Origin: CAJXZP01 sp047610145
Lineage (GTDB): Bacteria > Bacteroidota > Bacteroidia > Flavobacteriales_G > Salibacteraceae
Length of the DNA: 30,304 nucleotides
Assembly: GCA_047610145.1 (NCBI GenBank)
Contig: JBLFZF010000029.1
Location: 1-30,304, forward strand
Direction: 5' to 3'
This document shows, one piece after another, positions 17,897-25,432 of this stretch (positions are counted from its first letter, which is position 1; each line of letters starts with the position of its first letter). The notes under the pieces were generated by a model. That model was not told where the DNA came from. It was given only the letters and a program-made list of their open reading frames with translations, and searched no databases. Position numbers and translations under genes: made by a program.

Positions 17897-18658
17897 CTAT
17901 CCGTAAATTTGATTCAGAATTCCTGCCAAACGCACCCCAGCTTGTAGCAAACGTAAATTCACTTGATGAATGTGATCATGTACATATTTATACGATAACT
18001 TTTTATCCTCTGGAAAGTCATAAATAGACCCACGGTAAGAAACGGATTCTTCCATCCAATTCATAACGGATGCAGATTGCCATGTATTCACCTCAACAGA
18101 AGTGGCTACATCAATCCATTTTGCATATTCAGTATAGCTCAACTGTTGTTTATCAATCATTCCACTATCCCATACCCTATGTAAGTTTGATTTACTGTAA
18201 AAGAATTTCAATTTCACATCATTTCCGCCACGATCTGTACCGTTACCTACATGCAACGGTTGATGCACATCACCTACCATGTGAATTAAAGACTTTAAAG
18301 CAAATTGCTCATCCACACTAAAGCTTTTGGTTTTTAACTCCTCTATAAATTGATTAATCATTTTGTTTACATCCCCTTCTTCTGGAGCGCCTTGGTAATG
18401 ACCGCTATCTGGAATGCTACAATAATGCCACGCATTCATATGACGTTTATCCGATTCTGATTTAATGAAATCCATCCAATTAGCAACCATAGCTACATCT
18501 TCGGTACCTAAAGCGACTAACACATTTTTATTCGCCTTTTTACTCATGTGGTTCATGGCAACTTGCCCCACTACTCTATGACCAGTGGCTCCCCAAGAAA
18601 AACCAATTATTGGAGTTAGCATTAGCCACACCATAAATACACTTAACCTTGTTTTCAT
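17897..18658 (-). CDS. Secreted S1/P1-family nuclease
   Basis: This is a zinc-dependent phosphodiesterase for single-stranded nucleic acid and 3'-nucleotides, exported to the periplasm or outside. With the ATG at 18658 the product has 253 residues and a signal peptide of 21. Cleavage after FS leaves Trp22 as the first mature residue, and in this family the N-terminal Trp amino group is a zinc ligand. Other ligand motifs are present: WGATGHR (H27), MNAWHYCSIPD, HMVGDVHQPLHVG and NLHRVWDSGM. A TTG at 18679 would add seven residues ahead of the signal peptide and is less likely. It lies between two terminators, so it is probably transcribed alone. It could supply phosphate or nucleosides from environmental DNA or RNA; that is inference. 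Confidence 0.9.
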   Translation of the reverse strand: MKTRLSVFMVWLMLTPIIGFSWGATGHRVVGQVAMNHMSKKANKNVLVALGTEDVAMVANWMDFIKSESDKRHMNAWHYCSIPDSGHYQGAPEEGDVNKMINQFIEELKTKSFSVDEQFALKSLIHMVGDVHQPLHVGNGTDRGGNDVKLKFFYSKSNLHRVWDSGMIDKQQLSYTEYAKWIDVATSVEVNTWQSASVMNWMEESVSYRGSIYDFPEDKKLSYKYVHDHIHQVNLRLLQAGVRLAGILNQIYG

Positions 18659-18687
18659 ACAATGAATTTTGATTGACAAATTAAAAC

Positions 18688-18720
18688 AAAAAAAAGCCCT
18701 CCATCAAAAGATGAAAGGCT
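18688..18720 (-). terminator. Intrinsic terminator after sucD
   Basis: On the minus strand AGCCTTTCATC pairs with GATGGAGGGCT across a TTTT loop, with two G-U pairs, then eight T. It lies 30 bases past the sucD stop codon. Confidence 0.85.
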
Positions 18721-18749
18721 CTTAAAATTATTTTATTGTAAACTTCAAA

Positions 18750-19619
18750 TTAAGCTAATAATTCAGCCATTTTTGAACCTAGTTCAGCTGGCGAATCTAC
18801 AACGTGAACACCCGCGTCTCTTAAAATACGTTTTTTGGCAGTTGCCGTATCGTTTTCACCACTTACAATAGCACCTGCATGCCCCATTGTACGTCCTTCT
18901 GGAGCCGTTTCACCTGCAATAAAAGCAACAACTGGTTTAGTTCCGTGATCTTTAATCCACTCCGCTGCTAAAGCCTCCAAGTTACCCCCGATTTCACCAA
19001 TCATAATAATTCCTTTGGTTTCTGGATCTGCTTCAAACATTTGGATAGCATCTAAGGTCGTAGTTCCAATAATTGGATCTCCACCAATACCAATTGCAGT
19101 AGTTTGACCTAGACCAGCTTTTGTAGTTTGATCCACAGCTTCGTATGTTAAAGTACCAGATTTAGATACGATACCTACACTCCCTTTTTGGAAAATAAAA
19201 CCTGGCATAATACCAATTTTAGCTTCTCCAGCAGTAATAATACCTGGACAGTTAGGCCCGATTAAACGGGAATCTTTATCTGTTAAGTATTCTTTTACAA
19301 GAATCATATCCTTTACTGGAATACCTTCTGTAATACATACAATGATTTTGATTCCTGCTTCAGCAGCTTCCATAATCGCATCACCAGCAAATGCAGGTGG
19401 CACAAAAATGATAGAAACATCAGCACCTGTTTTAGAAACAGCTTCAGAAACTGTATTAAAAACGGGTTTTCCTAAATGCTCTTGACCACCTTTACCAGGG
19501 GTCACACCTCCAACTAAATTTGTTCCATATTCAATCATTTGACCCGCGTGAAAGGTACCTTCACCACCTGTAAACCCTTGAACAATAACTTTTGAATCTT
19601 TATTTACTAGAATACTCAT
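18750..19619 (-). CDS. sucD: Succinyl-CoA synthetase (ADP-forming) alpha subunit
   Basis: SucD is the TCA-cycle subunit that binds CoA and carries the phosphohistidine, forming succinate and ATP or GTP with SucC. The 289 residues are the standard length. The CoA-binding Rossmann segment GFTGGEGTFHAGQMIEYG is at about 16-33, GPNCPGIITAGEAKIG around 121-136, and the active-site histidine in TMGHAGAIVSG is H247. The partner sucC is not adjacent, as also seen in other Bacteroidota. A good promoter with both elements precedes it and a terminator follows. Confidence 0.97.
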   Translation of the reverse strand: MSILVNKDSKVIVQGFTGGEGTFHAGQMIEYGTNLVGGVTPGKGGQEHLGKPVFNTVSEAVSKTGADVSIIFVPPAFAGDAIMEAAEAGIKIIVCITEGIPVKDMILVKEYLTDKDSRLIGPNCPGIITAGEAKIGIMPGFIFQKGSVGIVSKSGTLTYEAVDQTTKAGLGQTTAIGIGGDPIIGTTTLDAIQMFEADPETKGIIMIGEIGGNLEALAAEWIKDHGTKPVVAFIAGETAPEGRTMGHAGAIVSGENDTATAKKRILRDAGVHVVDSPAELGSKMAELLA

Positions 19620-19647
19620 TTGTACGATTTTTCTAAATTTTGAATGC

Positions 19648-19677
19648 CAAAATTAACCTATTAAAATATACTGACAA
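19648..19677 (-). promoter_or_regulatory. Promoter of sucD
   Basis: On the minus strand TAATTTTG (19655-19648) is an exact -7 match, with TTG (19677-19675) 19 bases upstream as -33. This is one of the two best two-part promoters in the window. The leader would be about 20 bases. Confidence 0.65.
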
Positions 19678-19807
19678 GCCCTTTTTTTGTTGTTTATTGG
19701 TGTGTTTTACAAACAATTATTTAATGTCCTATTTCAGGTTGGCTGAGGAAATGAAAACGATGTAATAGTTCGTTCCAAAGAATACTAAAAATCTACTATT
19801 CGACCTT

Positions 19808-19842
19808 CAAAAGAAAAGTACGCTATGCGTACTTTTCTTTTG
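19808..19842. repeat. Perfect 16-bp inverted repeat (hairpin 1)
   Basis: CAAAAGAAAAGTACGC and GCGTACTTTTCTTTTG are exact reverse complements separated only by TAT. The arms end in A- and T-rich tracts, so it resembles a bidirectional terminator, but no gene reads into it from the left. Its right arm overlaps the left arm of hairpin 2 by five bases. Confidence 0.85.
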
Positions 19843-19897
19843 TGCGCCTATTTTTCTTTATAAACCTGAGATTTAAGAGAAAAATAGGCGCACAAAA
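19838..19897. repeat. Perfect 20-bp inverted repeat (hairpin 2)
   Basis: The arm at 19838-19857 (TTTTGTGCGCCTATTTTTCT) is the exact reverse complement of 19878-19897, with a 20-base loop. It shares TTTTG with hairpin 1, and its distal A run also forms the T tract of the tRNA-His terminator on the minus strand. Hairpins 1 and 2 cannot both form fully. Confidence 0.85.
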
Positions 19898-19923
19898 AAA
19901 GGCCTTACTTTGTAAGACCTTTT
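19894..19923 (-). terminator. Intrinsic terminator after tRNA-His
   Basis: On the minus strand AAGGTCTTAC pairs with GTAAGGCCTT (one G-U pair) across a three-base loop, followed by seven T. It starts seven bases after the tRNA 3' end. Confidence 0.85.
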
Positions 19924-19929
19924 ACTTTG

Positions 19930-20004
19930 GGTGAAAGACGGGATTCGAACCCGCGACCCTCGGTACCACAAACCGATACTCTAACCAACTGAGCTACAAT
20001 CACC
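19930..20004 (-). tRNA. tRNA-His, anticodon GTG
   Basis: The minus strand reads GGTGATTG-TA-GCTC and so on to CTTTCAC-C, with all four arms recognisable. The anticodon stem TCGGT/ACCGA encloses TTGTGGT, giving anticodon GTG (histidine). The extra G at position -1 faces C73, the identity pair of tRNA-His. The T arm is GCGGG-TTCGAAT-CCCGT. CCA is not encoded, so it must be added after transcription. Odd point: with T8 A9 fixed before GCTC, acceptor positions 5-68 and 6-67 are both T-T, leaving a two-base internal mismatch in the acceptor stem. It has its own -7 element and terminator. Confidence 0.95.
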
Positions 20005-20017
20005 ATTTATTGGACGG

Positions 20018-20025
20018 CAAAAGTA
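20018..20025 (-). promoter_or_regulatory. -7 promoter element of tRNA-His
   Basis: On the minus strand this is TACTTTTG followed by CC, an exact match, 13 bases before the tRNA 5' end. It equals the cmk element over ten bases. Confidence 0.6.
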
Positions 20026-20203
20026 ACTTTTAAAAGAAACCTGAGGAACTATTTCGAATAAAAAAACAAACTTTTTTAACCGACTTTAAAATCTATCTAT
20101 TATTATTTTCTGTTTCAGTTAATTACACCTCTTCTTTCTTTTGTTAAAAACAATTTTTTCAAACATAAATAGTTACATATCACAACAAACAAGGCGATTT
20201 GGT

Positions 20204-20211
20204 TACTTTCG
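20204..20211 (+). promoter_or_regulatory. Possible -7 element of the flippase gene
   Basis: TACTTTCG differs from TAnnTTTG at one base. If used, transcription begins near 20218, which rules out the TTG at 20199 as the start and favours GTG at 20235. No -33 TTG is clear. Confidence 0.35.
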
Positions 20212-20234
20212 TCACAAGAAATCATTCTAATTTG

Positions 20235-21458
20235 GTGAACATCCTTCAATCTAAAACAGCAAAACAAACCGCTATCCTATTTGGTTCTCAAATTGCATTG
20301 GTCGCAATTGGCTTTGGAATCAAAACCATTCAAACGAATGTTCTTGGAGCTGAAGCTTATGGTTTGTATGCATTTTTTGGTTCATTTACCGGTTTTGCAG
20401 TATTGTTTTTTAGGTTTGGGTTCTTTTCTTCTCTCCAAGTTCTATTAGCAGAAAACAATAATCCCAATTATGAAAAGGAATTATTTGGATTGGGTTTTAT
20501 TATCAACCTATTTGTAGGGGTATTATTTGCCACGTTTATTTGGATTACGTCCTTTTATATTGACTCTTGGTTTCATATTGAAATTGGAAATATAATTAGA
20601 TTAGTCGCTCCATTAACTATTGTCATTCCTTCACGAAACTTAATATCCGCTATGACCGTAGGATCAAATAAGGTTCAAATACTACCTATTTACGATAATG
20701 TTGCAAAAGTACTTTTCGCTATTGCCCTATTGGTTTTTGCATTCAGTGATACTTTAACCGTATTTCATGCTATTTTATTTAATCTAACCACTTTATTTAT
20801 CTCTTTTGGAGTCATTTTTCGGCAATTTCAACCTAGCTTTAATCACATTAAAAAGAACAGTGTCATACTATTACAGAAAACCAAGTCTTATGGATTCAAC
20901 TTTTACATAGGCAGCACGGCTAATCAAAGTACGTTTAAGTTAGACGAAATTGCTATTTCTTATTTTATTGGCACCACTGTAAATGGATTTTATTCTCTAG
21001 CTAATCTAATTGCTTCGCCAATGATTATGGGGAGTCAGGCACTGTCTAATTCCCTATTCAAAAACTTCTCCAACCAAACTAAAATCCCACGAAAAGTTTT
21101 TGTCTATAATGCCGCATGGTTGTTATTTTCGATGACTATCTTATACTTCATTTCTGATTGGATTGTTGAATTATTATTTGGTAACCAATTTAAATTAGTT
21201 GCCGAATATGCGGTGGGCATATCCTTGGCACTTTTCTTTCAAGGAATGTATCAACCATTCAATTTTCTTTCTGCGAAATCTCAAGGAAAACAAATACGCA
21301 ATGTAGCCTTAATAGAAGCGTCTATAAATTTAACTGGCAATTTGATTCTAATTCCACAAATAGGAGTTTTAGGAGCTATTTACACCAGTATATTTGCAAA
21401 ATTCATTCACTTTATAGGTAAATGGTATTACTACAATAAATATTTAAAATCTATTTAA
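20235..21458 (+). CDS. Polysaccharide flippase (Wzx/MOP-superfamily-like, oligosaccharide flippase family)
   Basis: This integral inner-membrane protein has about twelve hydrophobic segments and is inferred to flip lipid-linked oligosaccharide across the membrane. From the GTG start it has 407 residues and begins MNILQSKTAKQTAILFGSQI. The first segment runs into a short VLGAEAYGLYAFFGSF motif typical of polysaccharide biosynthesis proteins, and the C-terminal part has NLILIPQIGVLGAIYTSI, also typical of the superfamily. No ATG exists near the start: a TTG at 20199 would add 12 residues, but a -7-like element overlaps it. The stop codon is four bases before the glycosyltransferase ATG, so the two genes form an operon. 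No polymerase or ligase gene is next to it. Confidence 0.82.
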   Translation: MNILQSKTAKQTAILFGSQIALVAIGFGIKTIQTNVLGAEAYGLYAFFGSFTGFAVLFFRFGFFSSLQVLLAENNNPNYEKELFGLGFIINLFVGVLFATFIWITSFYIDSWFHIEIGNIIRLVAPLTIVIPSRNLISAMTVGSNKVQILPIYDNVAKVLFAIALLVFAFSDTLTVFHAILFNLTTLFISFGVIFRQFQPSFNHIKKNSVILLQKTKSYGFNFYIGSTANQSTFKLDEIAISYFIGTTVNGFYSLANLIASPMIMGSQALSNSLFKNFSNQTKIPRKVFVYNAAWLLFSMTILYFISDWIVELLFGNQFKLVAEYAVGISLALFFQGMYQPFNFLSAKSQGKQIRNVALIEASINLTGNLILIPQIGVLGAIYTSIFAKFIHFIGKWYYYNKYLKSI

Positions 21459-21462
21459 TTAC

Positions 21463-22647
21463 ATGGCAAAAATTTGCATGATTTCGGTAAATCACTCTCC
21501 ACTAGATGATCGTATTTTTTTCAAGGAAGCATTATCCTTAAAAAGCGCTGGGCATGAAATCTCTATGATATGCAGAGCCGATGAAAATAGAATCATGTAT
21601 GATATGGGAAATTCAATCCCATTATCTAAAATAGAAGACTCTTTCGTAGAGTTTGAAGAAATCAAGGCTTACCCTATTCCTAGTCCAACGGGTTTTGCAA
21701 ACACGCTATTAAAAAAAATATTTAGAGGTTCCTTTTATACAAATTTCATACAACAAGGAATACAATTAAATGCCGATGTATATCACGCGCATGAACCCGA
21801 GTCTTATTATATAGGGTTGAAAATATCACAAAAAACAGGCGCAAAATTAATATTTGACTCTCATGAAAGTTACAGTACTGGTACGCTTAAGGAAAGGTGG
21901 ATAAAACATATGTATTTAAAAGATATGCGTTTTTTAATTGCAGCCAATCATATTACAAGGGGACATTTAGTCTCCATAAACCCATTAATTCAAAGTTGTG
22001 TTATTTACAATGCTGCCGAACCTAATCTTTACCTAAACAATCAAATCACTACCTCTGATATCATCACCATTACCCATGATGGCTATCTCCCTTTTAATAG
22101 AGGGTTAAAAGAAATGTTAGATGCTTTTAAAAATGTTTACGCTATCCATAAAAACACGCGGTTTAAAATAATTGGGGAAACTAAAGGAGAAGAAAAAGAA
22201 TACCTTAATCAGTTTATTAGACGTCATAATTTCGCCACCCTGATAACAGAAACTGGCTGGGTTAATTACCAAGATGTTTCTACTCATCTACGTGGTTGTC
22301 AAATTGGAATTATCGCTAAAACCAACACCGTCAACAACGTGATTGGTGGTCCGCCAATTAAGTATTACAATTACACGGCTTCAGGTATAGCCGTCATTGA
22401 TGTTAACATGCCAGAAACATCCAGACTATTAGGTAAATATAAAAATGGTATAAGTATCCCCGACCGAAGTGTAGAATCGTTAACCAAAGGAATTTTAGAG
22501 TTGGTAGAATCTCCTAATTTACTTTTGAAGTATCAAGAAAATTCAAAAAAAGCCTTTGGCAAATTGAATTGGAATAATGAAGGCACTAAACTAGTCGAGT
22601 TCTATAAAAATGTGGTCTTACATAAAGAGGCTACCGTAAAACATTAA
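21463..22647 (+). CDS. GT-B-fold glycosyltransferase, GT4-like
   Basis: This predicted cytoplasmic glycosyltransferase of 394 residues should add a sugar to a lipid-linked glycan, presumably the flippase substrate. The N-terminal domain starts with MAKICMISVNHSPLDDRIFFKEALSL, and the DVYHAHEPESYYIG segment (about 105-118) is typical of GT4 acceptor domains. The C-terminal domain contains RFKIIGETKGEEKEY and GGPPIKYYNYTASGIAVIDV. In most GT4 enzymes the last motif reads K-x-x-E-Y; here the acidic residue is Asn, so donor binding may differ or the family branch may be unusual. It follows the flippase gene by four bases, and a terminator follows it. Confidence 0.85.
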   Translation: MAKICMISVNHSPLDDRIFFKEALSLKSAGHEISMICRADENRIMYDMGNSIPLSKIEDSFVEFEEIKAYPIPSPTGFANTLLKKIFRGSFYTNFIQQGIQLNADVYHAHEPESYYIGLKISQKTGAKLIFDSHESYSTGTLKERWIKHMYLKDMRFLIAANHITRGHLVSINPLIQSCVIYNAAEPNLYLNNQITTSDIITITHDGYLPFNRGLKEMLDAFKNVYAIHKNTRFKIIGETKGEEKEYLNQFIRRHNFATLITETGWVNYQDVSTHLRGCQIGIIAKTNTVNNVIGGPPIKYYNYTASGIAVIDVNMPETSRLLGKYKNGISIPDRSVESLTKGILELVESPNLLLKYQENSKKAFGKLNWNNEGTKLVEFYKNVVLHKEATVKH

Positions 22648-22656
22648 GACATAAAA

Positions 22657-22679
22657 AAAGGGACTTAAAAAGTCCCTTT
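22657..22679. terminator. Bidirectional terminator between the glycosyltransferase and small periplasmic protein genes
   Basis: AAAGGGACT pairs with AGTCCCTTT across TAAAA, flanked by further A residues on the left. The two neighbouring genes converge on it. Confidence 0.85.
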
Positions 22680-22699
22680 AATCCATATGCTTTGATTGC

Positions 22700-23167
22700 T
22701 TAATTCATATCACCTACTAATGGTAACTCATCATAAATAGAGAGTTTCAAAACCATAGATACAATTGAATCTAATTGCATAAACCTGGTGGATACTTTGC
22801 CGCCAAGAGCCTTAGTTATTTTTTTGTTGTATTTCTTTCTAATAGAAGTTCTCTTCGCTTCATTAGAAAGCATAGTTTTCATAATAACCGTTGCTTGATC
22901 ATCCGTCATTTTATCATATTGTTCCCCATAAAGCTTCAAATTCTCAATACCTTGCTTTCTAATTACTTCTAGTTCCAGTTCAAAAGCATCATAAATAGGC
23001 CAAAATATTTTTGCATCTGTTTCATTCAAGTTCATATTTTGCACAAAAACAGTCCTTCTTTCTGTTTCAATCATGTAAGATGCAAATTTCGGATCTAAAT
23101 CACTTTCTTGAGCAAACCCGCCTAAAAACGTTAAAGAAAGGGCTAATAATAGTACTGTTTTTTTCAT
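22700..23167 (-). CDS. Small periplasmic helical protein, Spy/CpxP-like pattern
   Basis: The 155-residue product has a clear signal peptide (MKKTVLLLALSLTFLGGFAQ, cleavage near FAQ). The mature part is almost all helix and strongly charged, with NLNETDAKIFWPIYDAFELELEVIRKQG and a Lys/Arg-rich stretch KRTSIRKKYNKKITKALGG, then VSTRFMQLDSIVSMVLKLSI. That layout recalls the periplasmic Spy/CpxP and related 'sensor of ECF-type sigma factor' proteins of Bacteroidota, but I do not see an LTxxQ motif, so the assignment is only by resemblance. A perfect -7 element lies 23 bases upstream. It is divergent from the TPR-SPOR gene and transcribed alone. Confidence 0.65.
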   Translation of the reverse strand: MKKTVLLLALSLTFLGGFAQESDLDPKFASYMIETERRTVFVQNMNLNETDAKIFWPIYDAFELELEVIRKQGIENLKLYGEQYDKMTDDQATVIMKTMLSNEAKRTSIRKKYNKKITKALGGKVSTRFMQLDSIVSMVLKLSIYDELPLVGDMN

Positions 23168-23189
23168 ATTATTGTTTTAAATATTTTAA

Positions 23190-23197
23190 CAAAAGTA
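23190..23197 (-). promoter_or_regulatory. -7 promoter element of the small periplasmic protein gene
   Basis: On the minus strand this is TACTTTTG, exact to the consensus, 23 bases before the ATG. The flanking bases (TT after it) differ from the translation-gene group. Confidence 0.5.
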
Positions 23198-23354
23198 GTT
23201 TATTTCAGAAGTTGATAAATAACTCAGGTATTAAAAACCTTGTTTTTTGTTTTTTACAAAAAAGGGGATGAGATTTTCAATATTAATGATATTTATTACA
23301 AAAAAATTCGAGTAATTTGGCACATAGCATCATATCATTAAGAATCACTGTTTC

Positions 23355-24563
23355 ATGAAAAATAAAATACAATGTTCTTTCCCCCTAAAGTCTCTCTTTT
23401 TTAGCGTTTTGATGCTATGGAGTGTTCTTTCTGTGTTCGGACAAAAAGCGGACAGAGAAGTGCTTTTTAACCAAGCAATTCTGAACTTGAGTCAGAATAA
23501 AATTACAGAAGCCTCTACTACGTTTGAAAAACTGTATAATTTAGATTCTACCAACCTCAATTACGCCTATTTGTTAGGTCAATGCTACGCTAGGCTAGAT
23601 ACAAATTTAGATTATGCCATTTATTTATTAGAAAAATCAACGACTAAATATTCTCCAGATTATAAAGTGAGAGACTTTAACGAACGGAGAGTTTCTGAAT
23701 ACGCTTATTATTATTTACTAATGTGTTACAGCCTAAACGGAAACTGTTCAAAAACTATAGGTACTTTAAACAAGTTTTATTCTCTTTATTCATTTTCAAA
23801 TGAATATTACTTGGTAGAAGGTCAGCGTTTTCATAGAGAATGTGATAAAAGAGAAATTCCTATTGACTCAGCTGAACTAATTGTTTATCAGAAAGAAGAG
23901 AAAGAACATTGGGTAAGTACTAAAAGTGTTTCTTATACCAACAAGCAACCTACATATGGAGTTCAAATTGGGGCAACCCTTGAACCCAAATTCACCTGGG
24001 AGTTTAAGGGCGTGAAAAACGTAGATGTTTACATTGATGAAAATGGGATTTACAGATATATTATCGGGAAATTTGTTCATCCACTGGTTGCCAAAAGATT
24101 ACTAGAGGTAGTGCAAGAAGCAGGCTATCCAGATGCCTTTGTAGTGAACGTGAAAGACAAAACTAAATTCGCAGAAAAGGTCGTCAATATGGATTACAAA
24201 CCCATTGATGATGAATTGGTAGGCCGAGTCCATTTCACCGTTCAAGTAGGAGCCTTTAAAAGCGATACTATACCTGATGACTTAGCCTATTTGTTTATAG
24301 ATTTAGACAGTATTAAAGAAATAGTAGACTTAAACTGGACTTACCTTACGGTAGGGCATTTTGATAATATAACCGAAGCTCGCTTTTATTTAGAATTAGT
24401 AAAAGACTTAGGAGTTAAAGATGCATTTGTAACCGCATTTAATTACAATAGAAAAGTAGATTTACGTCAGGCGGAAGCATATCTAGAAGAACAAAACAGG
24501 CTATATGAAGAGCAAAAAGAAAAAGCTAATTCTAAGTCCAAAAAGAAAAAAAGGAAGTACTAA
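23355..24563 (+). CDS. Exported TPR protein with two SPOR-like domains
   Basis: The 402 residues begin with a signal peptide (MKNKIQCSFPLKSLFFSVLM to VFGQ, cleavage near residue 29). Residues 33-145 look like tetratricopeptide helices (ILNLSQNKITEASTTFEKLY, YAYLLGQCYARLD, YYYLLMCYSLNG). Two SPOR-like domains follow, at about 200-266 (YGVQIGATLEPK then YIIGKFVHPLVAKRLLEVVQ) and 293-362 (FTVQVGAFKSD then YLTVGHFDNITEARFYLELV). SPOR domains bind glycan strands stripped of peptide side chains, so a periplasmic role at peptidoglycan is likely. The C-terminal 25 residues are highly charged Lys/Glu. It heads a run of three genes with HPt and ridA. No clean -7 element was found. Domain calls are by motif reading. 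Confidence 0.75.
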   Translation: MKNKIQCSFPLKSLFFSVLMLWSVLSVFGQKADREVLFNQAILNLSQNKITEASTTFEKLYNLDSTNLNYAYLLGQCYARLDTNLDYAIYLLEKSTTKYSPDYKVRDFNERRVSEYAYYYLLMCYSLNGNCSKTIGTLNKFYSLYSFSNEYYLVEGQRFHRECDKREIPIDSAELIVYQKEEKEHWVSTKSVSYTNKQPTYGVQIGATLEPKFTWEFKGVKNVDVYIDENGIYRYIIGKFVHPLVAKRLLEVVQEAGYPDAFVVNVKDKTKFAEKVVNMDYKPIDDELVGRVHFTVQVGAFKSDTIPDDLAYLFIDLDSIKEIVDLNWTYLTVGHFDNITEARFYLELVKDLGVKDAFVTAFNYNRKVDLRQAEAYLEEQNRLYEEQKEKANSKSKKKKRKY

Positions 24564-24599
24564 TTTGAATTATAAGGAACTAAATAAAATCAATTTAAC

Positions 24600-24953
24600 A
24601 TGGCCAACGACCTATACGATTTATCCATTTTGAGTGAAATGGTTTATGGGGACAAGGAGTTTATGAAGGAGCTAATAGACACCTTTATAGAATTTGCCCC
24701 TATAGATACGGTTGAACTCACCACTTATTCTAACGATAAGAATTGGGAAGAGACATCAAAAAAAGCACATAAATTAAAGTCATCAATCAGAACAATTGGC
24801 GTGACTTCTTTAAATGAATTAATCATTGATATTGAGCTCAACGCAAAGAACGAAACCCAACTACTGGAAATGAAGAGTAAAATCGATTTGTTTTCAGAAA
24901 CACTAGATAAGGTACTTGAAAGCTTAAAACAAGAGAAATTTGAAAGCAAATAA
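24600..24953 (+). CDS. Stand-alone HPt (histidine phosphotransfer) domain protein
   Basis: The 117-residue soluble product consists of an HPt four-helix bundle. The phosphorylatable histidine is H57 in KKAHKLKSSIRTIG, the standard HPt motif, after helices built on FMKELIDTFIEFAP. No kinase, receiver or other domain is attached, and no histidine kinase or response regulator is encoded in the window, so its partners lie elsewhere. It follows the TPR-SPOR gene by 36 bases and precedes ridA by one base, so it is probably cotranscribed. The ATG at 24600 is the only sensible start. Confidence 0.85.
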   Translation: MANDLYDLSILSEMVYGDKEFMKELIDTFIEFAPIDTVELTTYSNDKNWEETSKKAHKLKSSIRTIGVTSLNELIIDIELNAKNETQLLEMKSKIDLFSETLDKVLESLKQEKFESK

Positions 24954-24954
24954 G

Positions 24955-25332
24955 ATGAAGAAAGTAATAAAAACTGCAAATGCTCCTGCTCCAATTGGTC
25001 CGTATAATCAAGCAGTCATGGCAAACAACGTGTTGTACGTTAGTGGACAAATTGCCATACATCCGCACACTGGTAAATTAATTATAGATTCTATACTAAA
25101 CGAAACGCATCAAGTAATGAAAAACTTAGAAGCCGTTTTACAGGAAGCCGGTATGGATATTTCTCATGTCGTAAAATGCGGCATTTTCTTATCCGATATG
25201 AATAATTTCCCGATAGTAAATGACATTTATGGAAGCTATTTCACAGATAACTTTCCCGCTCGTGAAACCGTTGAAGTCAGTAAATTACCTAAGGGAGTTA
25301 ATGTAGAAATATCTGCAATAGCGGTAAAGTAA
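24955..25332 (+). CDS. ridA: RidA-family reactive intermediate deaminase
   Basis: RidA hydrolyses reactive enamine/imine intermediates from PLP enzymes such as threonine dehydratase, protecting the cell. The 125 residues match the family length. Signature parts are NAPAPIGPYNQAV (9-21), VSGQIAIHPHTG (29-40) and PARETVEVSKLPKG (101-114) with the catalytic-site arginine R103, then VEISAIAVK with the conserved glutamate E118. I chose the ATG at 24955, one base after the HPt stop; an in-frame TTG at 24940 would extend the protein into the HPt gene. It is the last gene of the probable three-gene operon. No strong terminator follows, only a weak GC-rich repeat around 25336-25352. Confidence 0.93.
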   Translation: MKKVIKTANAPAPIGPYNQAVMANNVLYVSGQIAIHPHTGKLIIDSILNETHQVMKNLEAVLQEAGMDISHVVKCGIFLSDMNNFPIVNDIYGSYFTDNFPARETVEVSKLPKGVNVEISAIAVK

Positions 25333-25432
25333 AGAGCGGCTAAAGCCCGCCTTCATAATTCACGCTATTTCCCCCTCTATTTAGCGTATTGTATTTAGTT
25401 GGAACAAACTAATTCATCTGCCACGCAGTTCT

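Noticed and set aside
23011..23271. 86-codon plus-strand frame upstream of the TPR-SPOR gene
   Set aside because: Mostly antisense to the small periplasmic protein gene and full of Phe/Leu/Lys; overlaps that gene's promoter.
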